Assembly: GCF_009741735.1 (NCBI RefSeq)
Contig: NZ_WHOH01000003.1
Location: 992,001 to 1,056,000, forward strand
Reading direction: 5' to 3'
DNA: 64,000 bases
From: Lentibacillus sp. JNUCC-1
Lineage (GTDB): Bacteria > Bacillota > Bacilli > Bacillales > Amphibacillaceae
Shown piece after piece: positions 45,464 to 55,543 of the stretch. Under the pieces are notes generated by a model. The model searched no databases, had not been told where the DNA came from, and saw only the letters and a list, made by a program, of their open reading frames with translations. The first letter of the stretch is position 1; each line of letters opens with the position of its first letter. Position numbers and translations under genes: made by a program.

Positions 45464-47665
45464 ATGGCAAAAGAAGAAATTCTAACAATCGATGATATAT
45501 TGAAACAGGCACAGGCATATTTGCCGGCTGCTGATGTGGCTTTTTTGGGTCGGGCTTACGAATTTGCTGCACAGGCACATGATGGTCAGTTCAGAAAATC
45601 GGGTGAAGCTTACATCATTCACCCTGTTCAAGTTGCGGGCATTTTGGTTGAACTGGAACTGGATGCTGAAACAGTTGCCGGCGGTTTTCTTCACGATGTG
45701 GTTGAAGATACGAATGTAACTCTGGATGAAATTGAAACAGCTTTCTCCGCGGAAGTAGCACTTCTCGTGGACGGGGTTACAAAGCTTGGAAAGATCAAAT
45801 ATAAATCAAAAGAGGCTTTGCAGGCAGAAAATCATCGAAAAATGTTTGTTGCAATGGCGAAAGATATTCGCGTTATATTGATCAAGTTGGCAGATCGGCT
45901 GCATAATATGAGAACTCTAAAACATTTGCCGCCCGAAAAACAGCGACGCATTGCAAATGAAACATTGGAGATTTTTGCCCCCCTTGCACATAGACTTGGT
46001 ATTTCTACGATCAAGTGGGAACTTGAAGATACTGCACTGCGTTATATGAATCCACAACAATACTATCGTATTGTTCATCTGATGAAACAGAAACGGAATG
46101 AGCGGGAGTCTTATATTGACGATGTGATCGATGAAGTCAATGAGCAGTTGAAAGAGGTTAATATAACTGCGGATTTATCCGGAAGACCGAAGCACCTTTA
46201 CAGCATTTACAGGAAAATGACGAAACAGCATAAACAATTTAATGAGATTTATGATTTGCTTGCTGTCAGAATTATTGTGGACAGCATTAAAGATTGTTAT
46301 GCCGTTCTCGGTATTATTCATACATGCTGGAAGCCGATGCCGGGCCGTTTTAAAGATTACATTGCTATGCCGAAACCTAACTTATATCAATCCCTTCATA
46401 CAACGGTAATTGGACCAAAAGGCGATCCGTTGGAAGTCCAGATCAGAACAAAGGAAATGCATGAGATTGCAGAATACGGAATTGCTGCACACTGGGCTTA
46501 TAAGGAAGGCAAACAGACAAAGAATACCAAACGTTCGTTTGAAGAAAAACTGACATGGTTCAGAGAAATTCTGGAGTGGCAAAATGACACCCATGATGCC
46601 GAAGAATTTATGGAATCCCTTAAAGTAGATCTGTTTTCTGACATGGTGTATGTGTTTACGCCCAAAGGTGATGTGATTGAACTTCCATCAGGATCAGTGC
46701 CGATCGATTTCGCTTACCGGATTCATACGGAAATAGGGAACCAAACAGTGGGTGCCAAAATAAATGGCAAGATGGAACCACTTGATTATGAACTCAAAAA
46801 TGGAGACATTATTGAGGTGATGACGTCTAAACATTCATATGGACCATCACAGGATTGGCTGAAGATTACACAAACCTCTCAAGCCAAAAACAAAATCCGG
46901 CAATTTTTTAAGAAGCAGCGTAAAGAAGAGAACATTACCAAAGGAAAAGAATTAGTAGAAAAAGAAATTCGTGCCCTTGATGTCCAGCCTAAGACCGCAT
47001 TAACATCGGAGAATCTGCGGAGAGTATGCGAAAAGTTTAATTTTGTGAGTGAAGATGATTTATATGCAGCCGTGGGCTATCAAGGTATTACAGCTGCTCT
47101 GGTTGCAACGCGTCTCACTGAGAAAATCCGTGCTTCCCGTAAAGAAGAACAGGACATTGAAAAAACGATAGAAGATGTGATCACGACAACAGATCGGAAA
47201 TCTCATAGTAAAGGCGATTCAGGCGTACGGGTTGAAGGTGTCGACAACTTATTGATCCGTTTGTCCAAATGCTGCAATCCTGTTCCAGGGGACGAGATCC
47301 TTGGGTATATTACAAAAGGCAGAGGTGTTTCTGTACACAGGGCCGACTGCCCTAATGTTAAAACAAAAGAAGCGCAAGAGCGCAGGATAGAAGTTCATTG
47401 GGAGAAAGGTCAGCCTGAAAGAAAGCAATACCATGTTGATCTTGAAATATCCGGTTATGACCGTCATGGGCTTTTGAATGAAGTCCTTCAAGCTGTAAAC
47501 GAAACGAAAACCCTTATCACCCATGTGACGGGGAGGGCTGATCGTAATAAAATGGCGATCATCAATATTACAATATTGATTCATAATACTGATCATCTGC
47601 GCAAAATAGTAGAACGTATTAAGCGGATTAAAGATGTTTATACCGTTACAAGAACTGTGCAATAG
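45464..47665 (+). CDS. relA: Bifunctional (p)ppGpp synthetase/hydrolase RelA
   Basis: Start at ATG 45464 (MAKEEILT...), by alignment with the known RelA N-terminus; ATG 45452 is the alternative. 733 residues: HD hydrolase (HPVQVAGIL, GGFLHDVVEDT), synthetase (GRPKHLYSIYRKM, YAVLGIIHTCWKPMPGRFKDY), TGS (VYVFTPKGDVIELPSG), helical and CC region (KCCNPVPGDEI), and C-terminal ACT. Makes and breaks down the stringent-response alarmone. Confidence 0.97.
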   Translation: MAKEEILTIDDILKQAQAYLPAADVAFLGRAYEFAAQAHDGQFRKSGEAYIIHPVQVAGILVELELDAETVAGGFLHDVVEDTNVTLDEIETAFSAEVALLVDGVTKLGKIKYKSKEALQAENHRKMFVAMAKDIRVILIKLADRLHNMRTLKHLPPEKQRRIANETLEIFAPLAHRLGISTIKWELEDTALRYMNPQQYYRIVHLMKQKRNERESYIDDVIDEVNEQLKEVNITADLSGRPKHLYSIYRKMTKQHKQFNEIYDLLAVRIIVDSIKDCYAVLGIIHTCWKPMPGRFKDYIAMPKPNLYQSLHTTVIGPKGDPLEVQIRTKEMHEIAEYGIAAHWAYKEGKQTKNTKRSFEEKLTWFREILEWQNDTHDAEEFMESLKVDLFSDMVYVFTPKGDVIELPSGSVPIDFAYRIHTEIGNQTVGAKINGKMEPLDYELKNGDIIEVMTSKHSYGPSQDWLKITQTSQAKNKIRQFFKKQRKEENITKGKELVEKEIRALDVQPKTALTSENLRRVCEKFNFVSEDDLYAAVGYQGITAALVATRLTEKIRASRKEEQDIEKTIEDVITTTDRKSHSKGDSGVRVEGVDNLLIRLSKCCNPVPGDEILGYITKGRGVSVHRADCPNVKTKEAQERRIEVHWEKGQPERKQYHVDLEISGYDRHGLLNEVLQAVNETKTLITHVTGRADRNKMAIINITILIHNTDHLRKIVERIKRIKDVYTVTRTVQ

Positions 47666-47680
47666 ATAGGAGAGTTGAAT

Positions 47681-48127
47681 ATGAGGGCAGTCATACAACG
47701 CGCCCGCCAGGCTTCGGTAAAAGTCAGTGGTGAAACTGTTGGTGAAATTGAATCAGGTCTTGTTGTACTGATCGGAGTTACCCATGATGATACGATTGAA
47801 GACGTTCAATATCTGGTGAATAAAATTATTAATTTGCGAATTTTTGAAGACGAGAATGGGAAAATGAATATTTCACTCAAAGACGCAGGCGGAGATTTGT
47901 TGTCGATCTCACAGTTCACCTTATATGGTGACACAAGAAAAGGACGTCGACCAAGTTTTATAAATGCTGCCCATCCTGATCATGCCAATGAATTATATGA
48001 GAGGTTTAATGAGTTGATCAGAAATGAAGGTATTCATGTAGCCACCGGACGATTTGGAGAAATGATGGACGTCGGCTTCACAAACGTCGGTCCTGTCACC
48101 CTAATTCTAGACAGCCAAGACAAATAA
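47681..48127 (+). CDS. dtd: D-aminoacyl-tRNA deacylase
   Basis: ATG 47681 after ATAGGAGAG; 148 residues. [35 protein letters not shown] near 78, and [12 protein letters not shown] with the conserved Gly-Pro near the end. Removes D-amino acids wrongly attached to tRNA. Follows relA by 15 bases in the usual order. Confidence 0.96.
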   Translation: MRAVIQRARQASVKVSGETVGEIESGLVVLIGVTHDDTIEDVQYLVNKIINLRIFEDENGKMNISLKDAGGDLLSISQFTLYGDTRKGRRPSFINAAHPDHANELYERFNELIRNEGIHVATGRFGEMMDVGFTNVGPVTLILDSQDK

Positions 48128-48160
48128 AAGACCGGGGCAAACAAATGTCCCGGTCTTTTC
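48126..48160 (+). terminator. Terminator after dtd
   Basis: AAAAGACCGGG and CCCGGTCTTTT arms with a 12-base loop. Confidence 0.9.
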
Positions 48161-48178
48161 TATTGGTTCTACAATATA

Positions 48179-48245
48179 TCCAGACTGCCTGTAGCGGCCG
48201 TTGGGGGAAAACGCTGCTTTCCATATGCGCTGCTATCATTGTTTA
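48179..48245. repeat. Remnant of the modular repeat (copy D)
   Basis: AGACTGCCTGTAGCGGCCGT, then GGGGGAAAACGCTGC and CTTTCC, follows the left part of copy B (AGACTGCC, GCAGCCGCT, GGGGGAAACACTGC, GCTTTCC). The rest of the element, including both ends, is missing. It lies between dtd and the convergent amidase gene. Confidence 0.6.
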
Positions 48246-48274
48246 CGCTGATTATGGCATTTAGACTCCTTTAG

Positions 48275-49360
48275 TTATTGAGCGTTACGGAAGTATTTTT
48301 GGATACCCAATGTGATGCCTTTGACCAGCTTTTGTTGATATTGTTCGGTTGTGAGTAAGCCTTCGCTCTCAGGATTGGAGATAAAACCTAACTCGAGAAG
48401 AACTGCTGGCTTGAATGTTTGTCTGATAACGAAATAATTTTCTTTCAAAACACCTCTGTCTCTTGCTTCGGTTTTTTCAACCAGCCCTTGATGGATATAC
48501 TCAGCCAAAGACTGATCCTGATCATGATAATAATAGCTGACAATACCTGATGCACTTGGATATTCAGGTGTACTGTTGTAATGAATACTAATGAAAGCAT
48601 CTGTGTTGGCGTTATTAGCAAGTGCTGATCTGTTGGCTAAAGATTTAAACCGATCTTGTGACCGAGTCATAATGACATTTGCTCCCATATAGCGCAATTC
48701 TTTAGCGAGGGCCAGTGTCGTTTTGAGTGTAAAATCTTTCTCATACGAACCACCAGCCCCTATTGCGCCAACATCTCGTCCGCCATGTCCCGCATCAATA
48801 ACGATTGTCTTGTTCTTGAGTATGCCATATCCAGATTGGTCATCTTTGGCGAGTAAGGCTTTATAAACAAAACCGTTTTTTTCATCGCTAACGATTTCCA
48901 GCCAACCCTCTGTTTCAGAGACCACATCAAACGTCTCTCCCTTATCAGCAAAGGCAGTAATGTCGTACTCAATTGAAGGGCCTTTACGGAGATGAACTTT
49001 TTCGTTTTGTATGGTAAGGGTCTTTAATGGCTCATTTTCTGATTTGCTTTTTTCTGGTTGATTCGAATTTGAATCCGGCTCATGTTCCGCTGTATCCTGT
49101 TTTACCGTTATGTACTCTGAACTGACCCAACCAGATTGCCCGTTATATTGGATCTGGACCCATTCCCCGTCTTCTTTTTCGATGGGAAAGGTGTCAGTCG
49201 TGTTAACTTGACCAATTTTTTCATAGTCTGTTCCTGGACCAGATCTAACGTTTAAGTGATCATACTCAACTACCGCTGTATCCGCAAATAAATGAATGGA
49301 ACAGATAAGCATTATCCCAATAATGGTCGTAACACTCAGCCAGCCCAACTTTTTTCTCAT
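48275..49360 (-). CDS. N-acetylmuramoyl-L-alanine amidase with SH3 domains
   Basis: Minus strand; ATG 49360 is seven bases after GGGG (ATG 49363 and TTG 49366 are alternatives); 361 residues. Signal peptide/anchor (LSVTTIIGIMLICSIHLFADT), two bacterial SH3 domains (LNVRSGPGTDYEKIGQV and VHLRKGPSIEYDITAFAD), then Amidase_3 (VIDAGHGGRDVGAIG, ISIHYNSTPEYP, LLELGFISNPES). This is the layout of B. subtilis YrvJ, a wall amidase in the same place. Exported. Confidence 0.9.
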   Translation of the reverse strand: MRKKLGWLSVTTIIGIMLICSIHLFADTAVVEYDHLNVRSGPGTDYEKIGQVNTTDTFPIEKEDGEWVQIQYNGQSGWVSSEYITVKQDTAEHEPDSNSNQPEKSKSENEPLKTLTIQNEKVHLRKGPSIEYDITAFADKGETFDVVSETEGWLEIVSDEKNGFVYKALLAKDDQSGYGILKNKTIVIDAGHGGRDVGAIGAGGSYEKDFTLKTTLALAKELRYMGANVIMTRSQDRFKSLANRSALANNANTDAFISIHYNSTPEYPSASGIVSYYYHDQDQSLAEYIHQGLVEKTEARDRGVLKENYFVIRQTFKPAVLLELGFISNPESEGLLTTEQYQQKLVKGITLGIQKYFRNAQ

Positions 49361-49453
49361 CATCAAACCCCTGCTTTCAATTATATCTTCTGTATCTATT
49401 CTAATAAAAATTAGTCAAACTGGCAAAGCTAAACTCAAGTGAGGAGGCAAGAT

Positions 49454-49627
49454 ATGAGACACCATGATAAACAATGGCAAACAAATCGAAATCACGATCT
49501 ATTTGGTGTGGATTTTCATTCTTTTATGGCACTTGAAAGTCAAACAAATTACATGGAGATTGCACAGGAATTCGGTATTTCCATTGGGCAAGTGAAGCAA
49601 TTGAAGAAACAAATAACACGTACTTGA
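49454..49627 (+). CDS. Small helix-turn-helix-like protein
   Basis: ATG 49454 behind GAGGAGG; 57 residues. The C-terminal half (MEIAQEFGISIGQVKQLKKQ) reads as a helix-turn-helix, like region 4 of a sigma factor, and the N-terminus is His/Asp-rich. Similar small proteins lie before hisS in some Bacillaceae. It ends 3 bases from the -35 of the hisS promoter. Function unknown. Confidence 0.6.
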   Translation: MRHHDKQWQTNRNHDLFGVDFHSFMALESQTNYMEIAQEFGISIGQVKQLKKQITRT

Positions 49628-49652
49628 CATTATGATACAATATGATTAATAT
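49624..49652 (+). promoter_or_regulatory. Promoter of the hisS-aspS T-box operon
   Basis: TTGACA with a 17-base spacer to TAATAT; it overlaps the last codons of the preceding small gene. Confidence 0.65.
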
Positions 49653-49659
49653 AGACTAC

Positions 49660-49916
49660 AATATATCGTACCGTTTGAGGAAGAGAGTAGCTGATCAGCG
49701 CCTGTTAAGAGAGAAAATGTCGTAGGCTGAGAACATTTTCACAGTGCATATTGGCGAAAGACACTTTCAAGGTTTCTATGCTGAATATAGTAGGCATGGA
49801 CGTAGCGCAGGCGTTAACTGGTAAAGTCGGATGCGTATGTGAGCATCAATCAGGGTGGCAACGCGGGTAAACTCTCGTCCCTTCATTTTATTATGAATGG
49901 GATTGGGAGTTTTTTA
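49660..49916 (+). promoter_or_regulatory. T-box riboswitch for hisS-aspS
   Basis: The leader holds the T-box core AGGGTGGCAACGCGGG (from 49852), the paired antiterminator partner, and a terminator (stem from AACTCTCGTCCC to GGGATTGGGAGTT, T run to 49916). Uncharged tRNA pairs with the core and prevents termination, raising synthetase expression. The specifier codon could not be read with certainty; His or Asp is expected. Confidence 0.88.
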
Positions 49917-49995
49917 TGCGTCTAAAGCACCTTTAATTCTGGAACCATTGTATTACAAGAGCCATACATATTGACAAACATGAGGAGGGCCTTAA

Positions 49996-51284
49996 ATGAT
50001 GATCAAAGCGCCTAGGGGCACCATTGATTTATTACCTGAAGATACTGCTAAGTGGCAACACATTGAAGAGAAAATCAAAAAGATCTGTGACAAGTTTAAC
50101 TACAAAGAAATCAGAACGCCTTTGTTCGAGCATACTGAACTTTTTCAGAGAGGTGTCGGTGACTCAACTGATATTGTACAAAAGGAAATGTACACATTTG
50201 AAGACAGGGGGGGAGGAGTTTGACGCTCCGCCCTGAAGGTACAGCACCTGTTGTAAGGGCATATGTCCAAAATAAAATTTACGGTGCGCCGATTCAACCT
50301 GCCAAATTGTTTTATTTCGGGCAAATGTTCAGGTATGAACGTCCTCAACAAGGCCGAATGCGCCAGCTGAATCAATTTGGCGTGGAAGTCTTGGGAAGCG
50401 CTGATCCTGCTGTGGATGCAGAAGTGATTGATCTCGCCATGTCCTGTTATCAGGAACTTGGATTAACGTCTCTTAAGCTCGTTATCAATTCTCTGGGTGA
50501 TACAGAAAGCAGACAAGATTATCGAGAAGCACTAGTGGAGCACTTTAAGCCTCATGTGCATGAACTATGCAAAGATTGCCAGGTCCGGCTTGAGGATAAC
50601 CCCATGCGCATATTGGATTGTAAAACAGACAGAGACCACCCGGCAATGCAGACGGCACCTTCCATCCTCGATTATTTAAATGAGACTTCAAAAACTTATT
50701 TTGAACAGGTTAAAGCTCATTTGGATTTAATGGAGATTCCTTACGTGGTTGATCAAAACCTGGTCAGGGGGCTTGATTATTATAATCACACAGCATTTGA
50801 AATAATGAGCGAGGCAGAGGGTTTCGGAGCGATTACAACCTTATCAGGCGGTGGCCGATACAACGGGCTCGTTGAAGATCTCGGAGGGCCCGCAACACCT
50901 GGAATGGGGTTTGCGATGGGGCTTGAACGACTGATCATGGCACTTGACGCTGAAAATAAATCAGTCGATCGGACAGAACATCTGGAGTGCCTGGTGGTTT
51001 CTGTAGGTGAGAAAGCGGATCAGGCAGGTGTAAAACTTGTCCATGACCTGAGAAAAGCTGGTGTACAAACCGATAAAGACTATCTTGGTCGCAAAATGAA
51101 GGGTCAATTTAAAGCTGCTAATCGATTAAATGCCAAATATGTTGTGATTCTTGGTGAAGAAGAAATTGAAAAGGAAATGGTACCTGTTAAGGATATGATA
51201 ACAGGTGAACAGTCAGATGTGGCTTTGGAGAATGTAATCAAACATCTCAAGAAGATTGTAGGAGTGAGACATAATGGAGCGTAG
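49996..51284 (+). CDS. hisS: Histidyl-tRNA synthetase (frame broken at G run)
   Basis: ATG 49996 behind GAGGAGG. Motif 1 region ([29 protein letters not shown]) and the start of motif 2 ([12 protein letters not shown]) lie in the first frame, which stops at 50223. The rest ([45 protein letters not shown]) lies in the -1 frame from 50217. The junction is seven G (50207-50213); eight G would give [14 protein letters not shown], the expected motif, and 429 residues. The enzyme charges tRNA-His and is essential, so a missing base in the data is the best explanation. Confidence 0.9.
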
Positions 51285-53046
51285 AACAGAAGCAGGCTTA
51301 ATAACAGATCAACAACTGGAGCAAACCGTATTACTGAAAGGATGGGTGCATAAGCGTCGTGATCTCGGAGGGCTGATTTTTATTGATCTTCGTGATCGTT
51401 CAGGTTTGGTTCAGGTCGTGTTCAATCCAGCAAATTCCGAAAAAGCCTTGAAAACAGCTGAAACGATACGGAGTGAATATGTTGTTCAAGTTAAAGGGAA
51501 AGTTGTTAAACGCAGCTCGGAAACAGTGAATCCGGCTATGGCAACTGGAGCTCTGGAAGTCATCGCTTCTGACGTTGTAATAATCAATTCTGCTAAAACA
51601 CCGCCTTTTCTTATCCAAGATAAGGATGAAGTTTCCGAAGACCTGCGTTTGAAATACAGGTATATTGATTTACGCAGACAGCAGTTGCAGAACACTTTTA
51701 AAATGCGTCATCAGATCACACAGGCTTTTAGAGAATATCTAAATGGTGAGGGCTATTTGGAAATGGAGACACCAATTTTAACAAAAAGTACTCCGGAAGG
51801 CGCCCGGGATTACCTTGTGCCAAGCCGTGTTCATTCTGGAGAGTTTTATGCCCTGCCACAATCACCGCAACTGTTTAAACAACTTTTAATGATGGGTGGA
51901 TTTGAGAGGTATTATCAAATTGCGAGATGTTTCCGTGATGAGGATCTGCGGGCAGACAGGCAGCCTGAATTTACACAGGTGGACATCGAGACTTCATTTA
52001 TGACGAGCGAAGAAATTATGAATATGACTGAGGCAATGATGCAGCATGTCATGCAAACTGTTAAGGACCACGATCTACAGCTGCCGTTAAAAAGGCTCAC
52101 GTATGATGAAGCAATGCAACGATTTGGCAGTGATAAACCAGATACACGTTTCGGGATGGAACTCATTAATGTATCTTCAACTGTAGCAGATTCTTCTTTT
52201 AAAGTATTTCAAAGCGCAGTTGCTTCTGGTGGTCAAGTGTCGCTATTAAATGTAAAAGGAGAAGCAGAGAACTACTCAAGAAAAGACATCGACAAACTTG
52301 AGTCGTTTGCCAAAGTGTATGGCGCAAAAGGACTTGCTTGGTTGAAAGTTGAAGGTGGAGCCATCAAGGGTCCGATTGCCAAGTTTCTGGATGGAGGAGA
52401 AATCGATCAGATTGTTAGCCAAGCTGAAGCAGAAGATGGGGATTTGCTGCTATTCTGTGCTGATAAATCTTCGGTCGTTTATCAAACACTTGGAGCGCTG
52501 CGGTTAAAACTTGGCAAGGAACTTGATCTGATTGATCAGGATCGCTTTGATTTTCTCTGGGTAACGGATTGGCCCCTCTTGGAGTATGATGATGAATCTG
52601 ACCGTTATACGGCTGCCCACCATCCATTTACAATGCCATTTGAAGAAGATATGGATAAGCTTGAAACAGATCCAGCATCAGTTAGAGCTAACGCATATGA
52701 TCTTGTTTTGAATGGTTTCGAACTGGGCGGAGGGTCTTTGCGTATATACAAGCGAGACCACCAGGAAACCATGTTCAAAGTGCTTGGCTTTACGAAGGAA
52801 GAAGCAGAAGACCAATTTGGATTCTTATTAAATGCTCTTGAATATGGCGCACCACCACATGGCGGAATTGCGCTTGGTCTGGATCGGATTGTCATGTTGC
52901 TTTCAGGTCGCACCAATTTACGGGATACCATTTTGTTTCCGAAGACGGCGTCTGCTTCTGACTTGCTTACGGACGCGCCGAGTGAAGTAGCAGAAGCTCA
53001 GCTGAAAGAATTGACATTGAAAGTGGATGATGATTCAAAAGCTTAA
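51274..53046 (+). CDS. aspS: Aspartyl-tRNA synthetase
   Basis: ATG 51274 overlaps the hisS end by 11 bp; 590 residues, full bacterial length. OB-fold anticodon domain ([18 protein letters not shown]), class II motif 2 ([20 protein letters not shown]), GAD insertion, and motif 3 ([16 protein letters not shown]). Charges tRNA-Asp. Co-transcribed with hisS under the T-box. Confidence 0.97.
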   Translation: MERRTEAGLITDQQLEQTVLLKGWVHKRRDLGGLIFIDLRDRSGLVQVVFNPANSEKALKTAETIRSEYVVQVKGKVVKRSSETVNPAMATGALEVIASDVVIINSAKTPPFLIQDKDEVSEDLRLKYRYIDLRRQQLQNTFKMRHQITQAFREYLNGEGYLEMETPILTKSTPEGARDYLVPSRVHSGEFYALPQSPQLFKQLLMMGGFERYYQIARCFRDEDLRADRQPEFTQVDIETSFMTSEEIMNMTEAMMQHVMQTVKDHDLQLPLKRLTYDEAMQRFGSDKPDTRFGMELINVSSTVADSSFKVFQSAVASGGQVSLLNVKGEAENYSRKDIDKLESFAKVYGAKGLAWLKVEGGAIKGPIAKFLDGGEIDQIVSQAEAEDGDLLLFCADKSSVVYQTLGALRLKLGKELDLIDQDRFDFLWVTDWPLLEYDDESDRYTAAHHPFTMPFEEDMDKLETDPASVRANAYDLVLNGFELGGGSLRIYKRDHQETMFKVLGFTKEEAEDQFGFLLNALEYGAPPHGGIALGLDRIVMLLSGRTNLRDTILFPKTASASDLLTDAPSEVAEAQLKELTLKVDDDSKA

Positions 53047-53095
53047 ATGTACACAAAATGTAATATTTGTCATGCATTTTTTACATTCCCGGGTA

Positions 53096-53124
53096 TTGAA
53101 AGGGATTCCGATGTGTGGTATTAT
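53096..53124 (+). promoter_or_regulatory. Promoter of 6S RNA
   Basis: TTGAAA and TATTAT with a 17-base spacer; start expected near 53131. Confidence 0.65.
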
Positions 53125-53130
53125 GAATTT

Positions 53131-53334
53131 ACAATCAAATCTCAATCCTGATGTGTACGTCAATTAAAGCAGTTTTGACCGAACATTTATAGAAAAGGGA
53201 GCTCGATGGTGTTTCTGCATTGCGTGCAGGCCTCGCAACTACAGAGGAAGCATAATAAATGCAGAACAGAGCACCCACCTGCCTGGAGCGGGTTCAAAAC
53301 CATCTCATTGACGGCACTATTGGGATTGAGTTAC
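53131..53334 (+). ncRNA. ssrS: 6S RNA (bsrA-like)
   Basis: About 200 bases with no gene between aspS and a terminator. The ends CTCAATCCTGATGTGT (53141) and ACGGCACTATTGGGATTGAG (to 53330) pair to close a long rod, and TCCTGATGTGT matches the 5' end I recall of B. subtilis 6S-1 RNA, which lies beside aspS. Inside, further arms (ATGGTGTTTCTGCATT with AATGCAGAACAGAGCAC-like pairing) flank a large open bubble. 6S RNA mimics an open promoter and binds sigma-A RNA polymerase in stationary phase. Called from position and fold, not from a covariance search. Confidence 0.72.
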
Positions 53335-53338
53335 ATAA

Positions 53339-53384
53339 CAAAATTGAGCACACCCTTATCGTGGGGCGTGCTCAATTTTGTTAT
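53339..53384. terminator. Terminator shared by 6S RNA and rsfA
   Basis: CAAAATTGAGCAC and GTGCTCAATTTTG are perfect 13-bp arms; A/T-rich ends on both sides make it work in both directions. Confidence 0.88.
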
Positions 53385-54088
53385 TGGCTGGAGCTTTGTG
53401 CAATTTGTTCGAGATTGCCGTTTTTGTCCATTCTAAATGCAGGTGTTTTCATAGTGCCTTGGTCTTCAAAAACCGTCATTTTCCTGGCACGATCCATAAT
53501 TTGCATAAACACTTGGTAATCATCTTTAACTGTTGTTAGTTCGTTTTCCGTTTGTTTAAGCTGTTGTGTTAAGTGATCGACTTGTTGCTGTAAATGTTCA
53601 TTTTCATCTTGCAATCTCGAAATAGAAGCTTTCGATTGATTGGCAGCATTGTAGTCGTTTTTTAAATGCGTTAAAAATTCTATTACTGAATCTATTGTAA
53701 GTGGTTCGGACTCGGGTATCTGCCAAGCTGTTGCTTCGTTGGACGTGTCAATGTTATGGGAATCATTTTGTTCTTCCTGATCCTGATGACGCGTTGAGGT
53801 TAAAGCAACAGGCTGTGGCTGAGCAGTTGTTCTGTCTGCTTGTTCTTTCGCGAGTCTTCTTTTCTTTTCTTTACGTTGTCTTTTTGCAAGATCGATAGCA
53901 CTAATATATTTATTTCTGACTTCAGCGTTCCAGCGAAAACCGCAAGCGGCTGATGTCCGATTCAGATGATCGCCAACCTCTTCAAATGCCTTTAGCTGTG
54001 TGCTGCCTTCTCTTATATGTCTTAATACCGTTTCTGCAAGCAGCAGATCGTCTTCATGGGACCATGCATCTTGTCTCACTTTTGCCAC
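53381..54088 (-). CDS. rsfA: RsfA family sporulation transcription factor
   Basis: GTG at 54088 is nine bases after AAAAGGAG; an ATG three codons upstream touches the ribosome site. 235 residues. N-terminal Myb/SANT-like domain (KVRQDAWSHEDDLLLAETVL ... CGFRWNAEVRNKY), Q/T-rich linker, and a C-terminal coiled coil (RLQDENEHLQQQVDHLTQQL). RsfA-type regulators tune sigma-F genes in the forespore. Confidence 0.88.
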   Translation of the reverse strand: MAKVRQDAWSHEDDLLLAETVLRHIREGSTQLKAFEEVGDHLNRTSAACGFRWNAEVRNKYISAIDLAKRQRKEKKRRLAKEQADRTTAQPQPVALTSTRHQDQEEQNDSHNIDTSNEATAWQIPESEPLTIDSVIEFLTHLKNDYNAANQSKASISRLQDENEHLQQQVDHLTQQLKQTENELTTVKDDYQVFMQIMDRARKMTVFEDQGTMKTPAFRMDKNGNLEQIAQSSSQ

Positions 54089-54185
54089 ATGTGTCATCTC
54101 CTTTTTCTATCAAAAACTGATTCGCTATTTGTTTAAAATGGCATGTTTATATACAGTTTGGCCGATAGAAAAAGGTTTTATACGT

Positions 54186-55472
54186 TTAAGATCTTTGTTT
54201 CCGTTTTTGAGATTGTATATTGTCATAGACAGACTTCAGGCTTTGCTCAAATTTACCCGTCGTCTTTGGTTGATAATAGTTTTTATCCTTGATAGAGTCA
54301 GGTAAATATTGTTGATTGACCCAAGCCTGTTTGGCATTGTGCGGGTATTGGTAGTCAATGCCGCGTCCTAATGATTTAGCTCCCTTATAATGAGAATCTT
54401 TCAGATGAGCAGGGATGATACCTGCTTTGCCGCGACGTATATCTGAAAGTGCCATATCTAGGGCTTTATAGGCAGAATTGGATTTCGGAGATAGCGCAAG
54501 TTCAACAATCGCAACAGCAAGAGGAATCCGCGCCTCGGGAAATCCGATCCGTTCAGCTGCCTCCACCGCTGCGACAGCGCGAGGACCTGCCTGAGGATTG
54601 GCGAGTCCAATATCTTCATAAGCTGTTACAATCATACGCCTTGCAATACTGTCAAGATCCCCGGCTTCAATCAATCTGCCAAGATAGTGCAAAGCTGCGT
54701 CAGGATCGCTTCCTCTGATTGATTTTTGAAATGCTGAAAGCACATCGTAATGCGCATCACCGTCTTTATCATGGGAAAAACTTTTTTTCTGCATACACTC
54801 TTCGGCAATATCTAAAGTTATATGAATGGTGCCATCATCACTTTCTGGTGTCGAGGCCACGGCTAGATCAAGTCCGTTTAAAGCAGTTCGCATATCACCG
54901 TTTGAACGTTCGGCAAACAAGTCAAGGGCATCTGAATCAAGCTGTACGGATTTTGCTCCCAACCCATTGACATCATCGTGTACTGCTCGGTCAATGGCGA
55001 CTTTTATGTCTTGCGATTCAAGTGGATGCAGTTCAAATAAATGACATCTGCTTCGAATCGCTGGATTAATGGAATGGAATGGGTTACTTGTTGTGCAGCC
55101 GATTAATGTAATTAAATTGCGTTCGAGGTGGGGGAGCAGAAAGTCTTGTTTCGCTTTATCAAGACGATGAACTTCATCAAGGACAAGAATGACATTTCCA
55201 GTCATTTTTGCTTCTTCTGCCACAATCTCCATGTCTTTCTTTTTGTCCACAACAGCATTCAGCATTTTCACCGGCAAGCCAAGGCTTTTACCGAATGCGA
55301 CTGCCATTGAAGTTTTGCCTGTGCCGGGTGGGCCATAAAGGATCATGGATGAGAGCTGTTCTGCCTGAACCATACGGCTAAGAATCTTACCAGGTCCAAC
55401 AAGATGCTCCTGGCCAATGATTTCATCAATGTGCTGAGGGCGCATGCGATAAGGTAAAGGTTGATAAGTCAT
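54186..55472 (-). CDS. rarA: Replication-associated recombination ATPase RarA
   Basis: ATG 55472 (or 55478, too close to AAGGA); 428 residues. AAA+ protein: PLPYRMRPQHIDEIIGQEHL, Walker A GPPGTGKTSMAVAFG near 51, Walker B LVLDEVHRLDKAK, and the C-terminal MgsA_C tetramer domain (YEDIGLANPQAGPRAV, YKGAKSLGRGIDYQYPHN). Acts at stalled replication forks. 97 bases upstream of rsfA on the same strand. Confidence 0.95.
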   Translation of the reverse strand: MTYQPLPYRMRPQHIDEIIGQEHLVGPGKILSRMVQAEQLSSMILYGPPGTGKTSMAVAFGKSLGLPVKMLNAVVDKKKDMEIVAEEAKMTGNVILVLDEVHRLDKAKQDFLLPHLERNLITLIGCTTSNPFHSINPAIRSRCHLFELHPLESQDIKVAIDRAVHDDVNGLGAKSVQLDSDALDLFAERSNGDMRTALNGLDLAVASTPESDDGTIHITLDIAEECMQKKSFSHDKDGDAHYDVLSAFQKSIRGSDPDAALHYLGRLIEAGDLDSIARRMIVTAYEDIGLANPQAGPRAVAAVEAAERIGFPEARIPLAVAIVELALSPKSNSAYKALDMALSDIRRGKAGIIPAHLKDSHYKGAKSLGRGIDYQYPHNAKQAWVNQQYLPDSIKDKNYYQPKTTGKFEQSLKSVYDNIQSQKRKQRS

Positions 55473-55543
55473 ATACATCGTTCCTTCTATTTAAAAATAA
55501 GTCCTTAAGGTCGTTTTCATATAAAATGTCACTATAAATTAAT

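Noticed and set aside
49996..51284. hisS as a true pseudogene
   Set aside because: Both parts are fully conserved, a T-box and aspS are intact around it, the gene is essential, and one G restores it; the same fault recurs in three other homopolymers.
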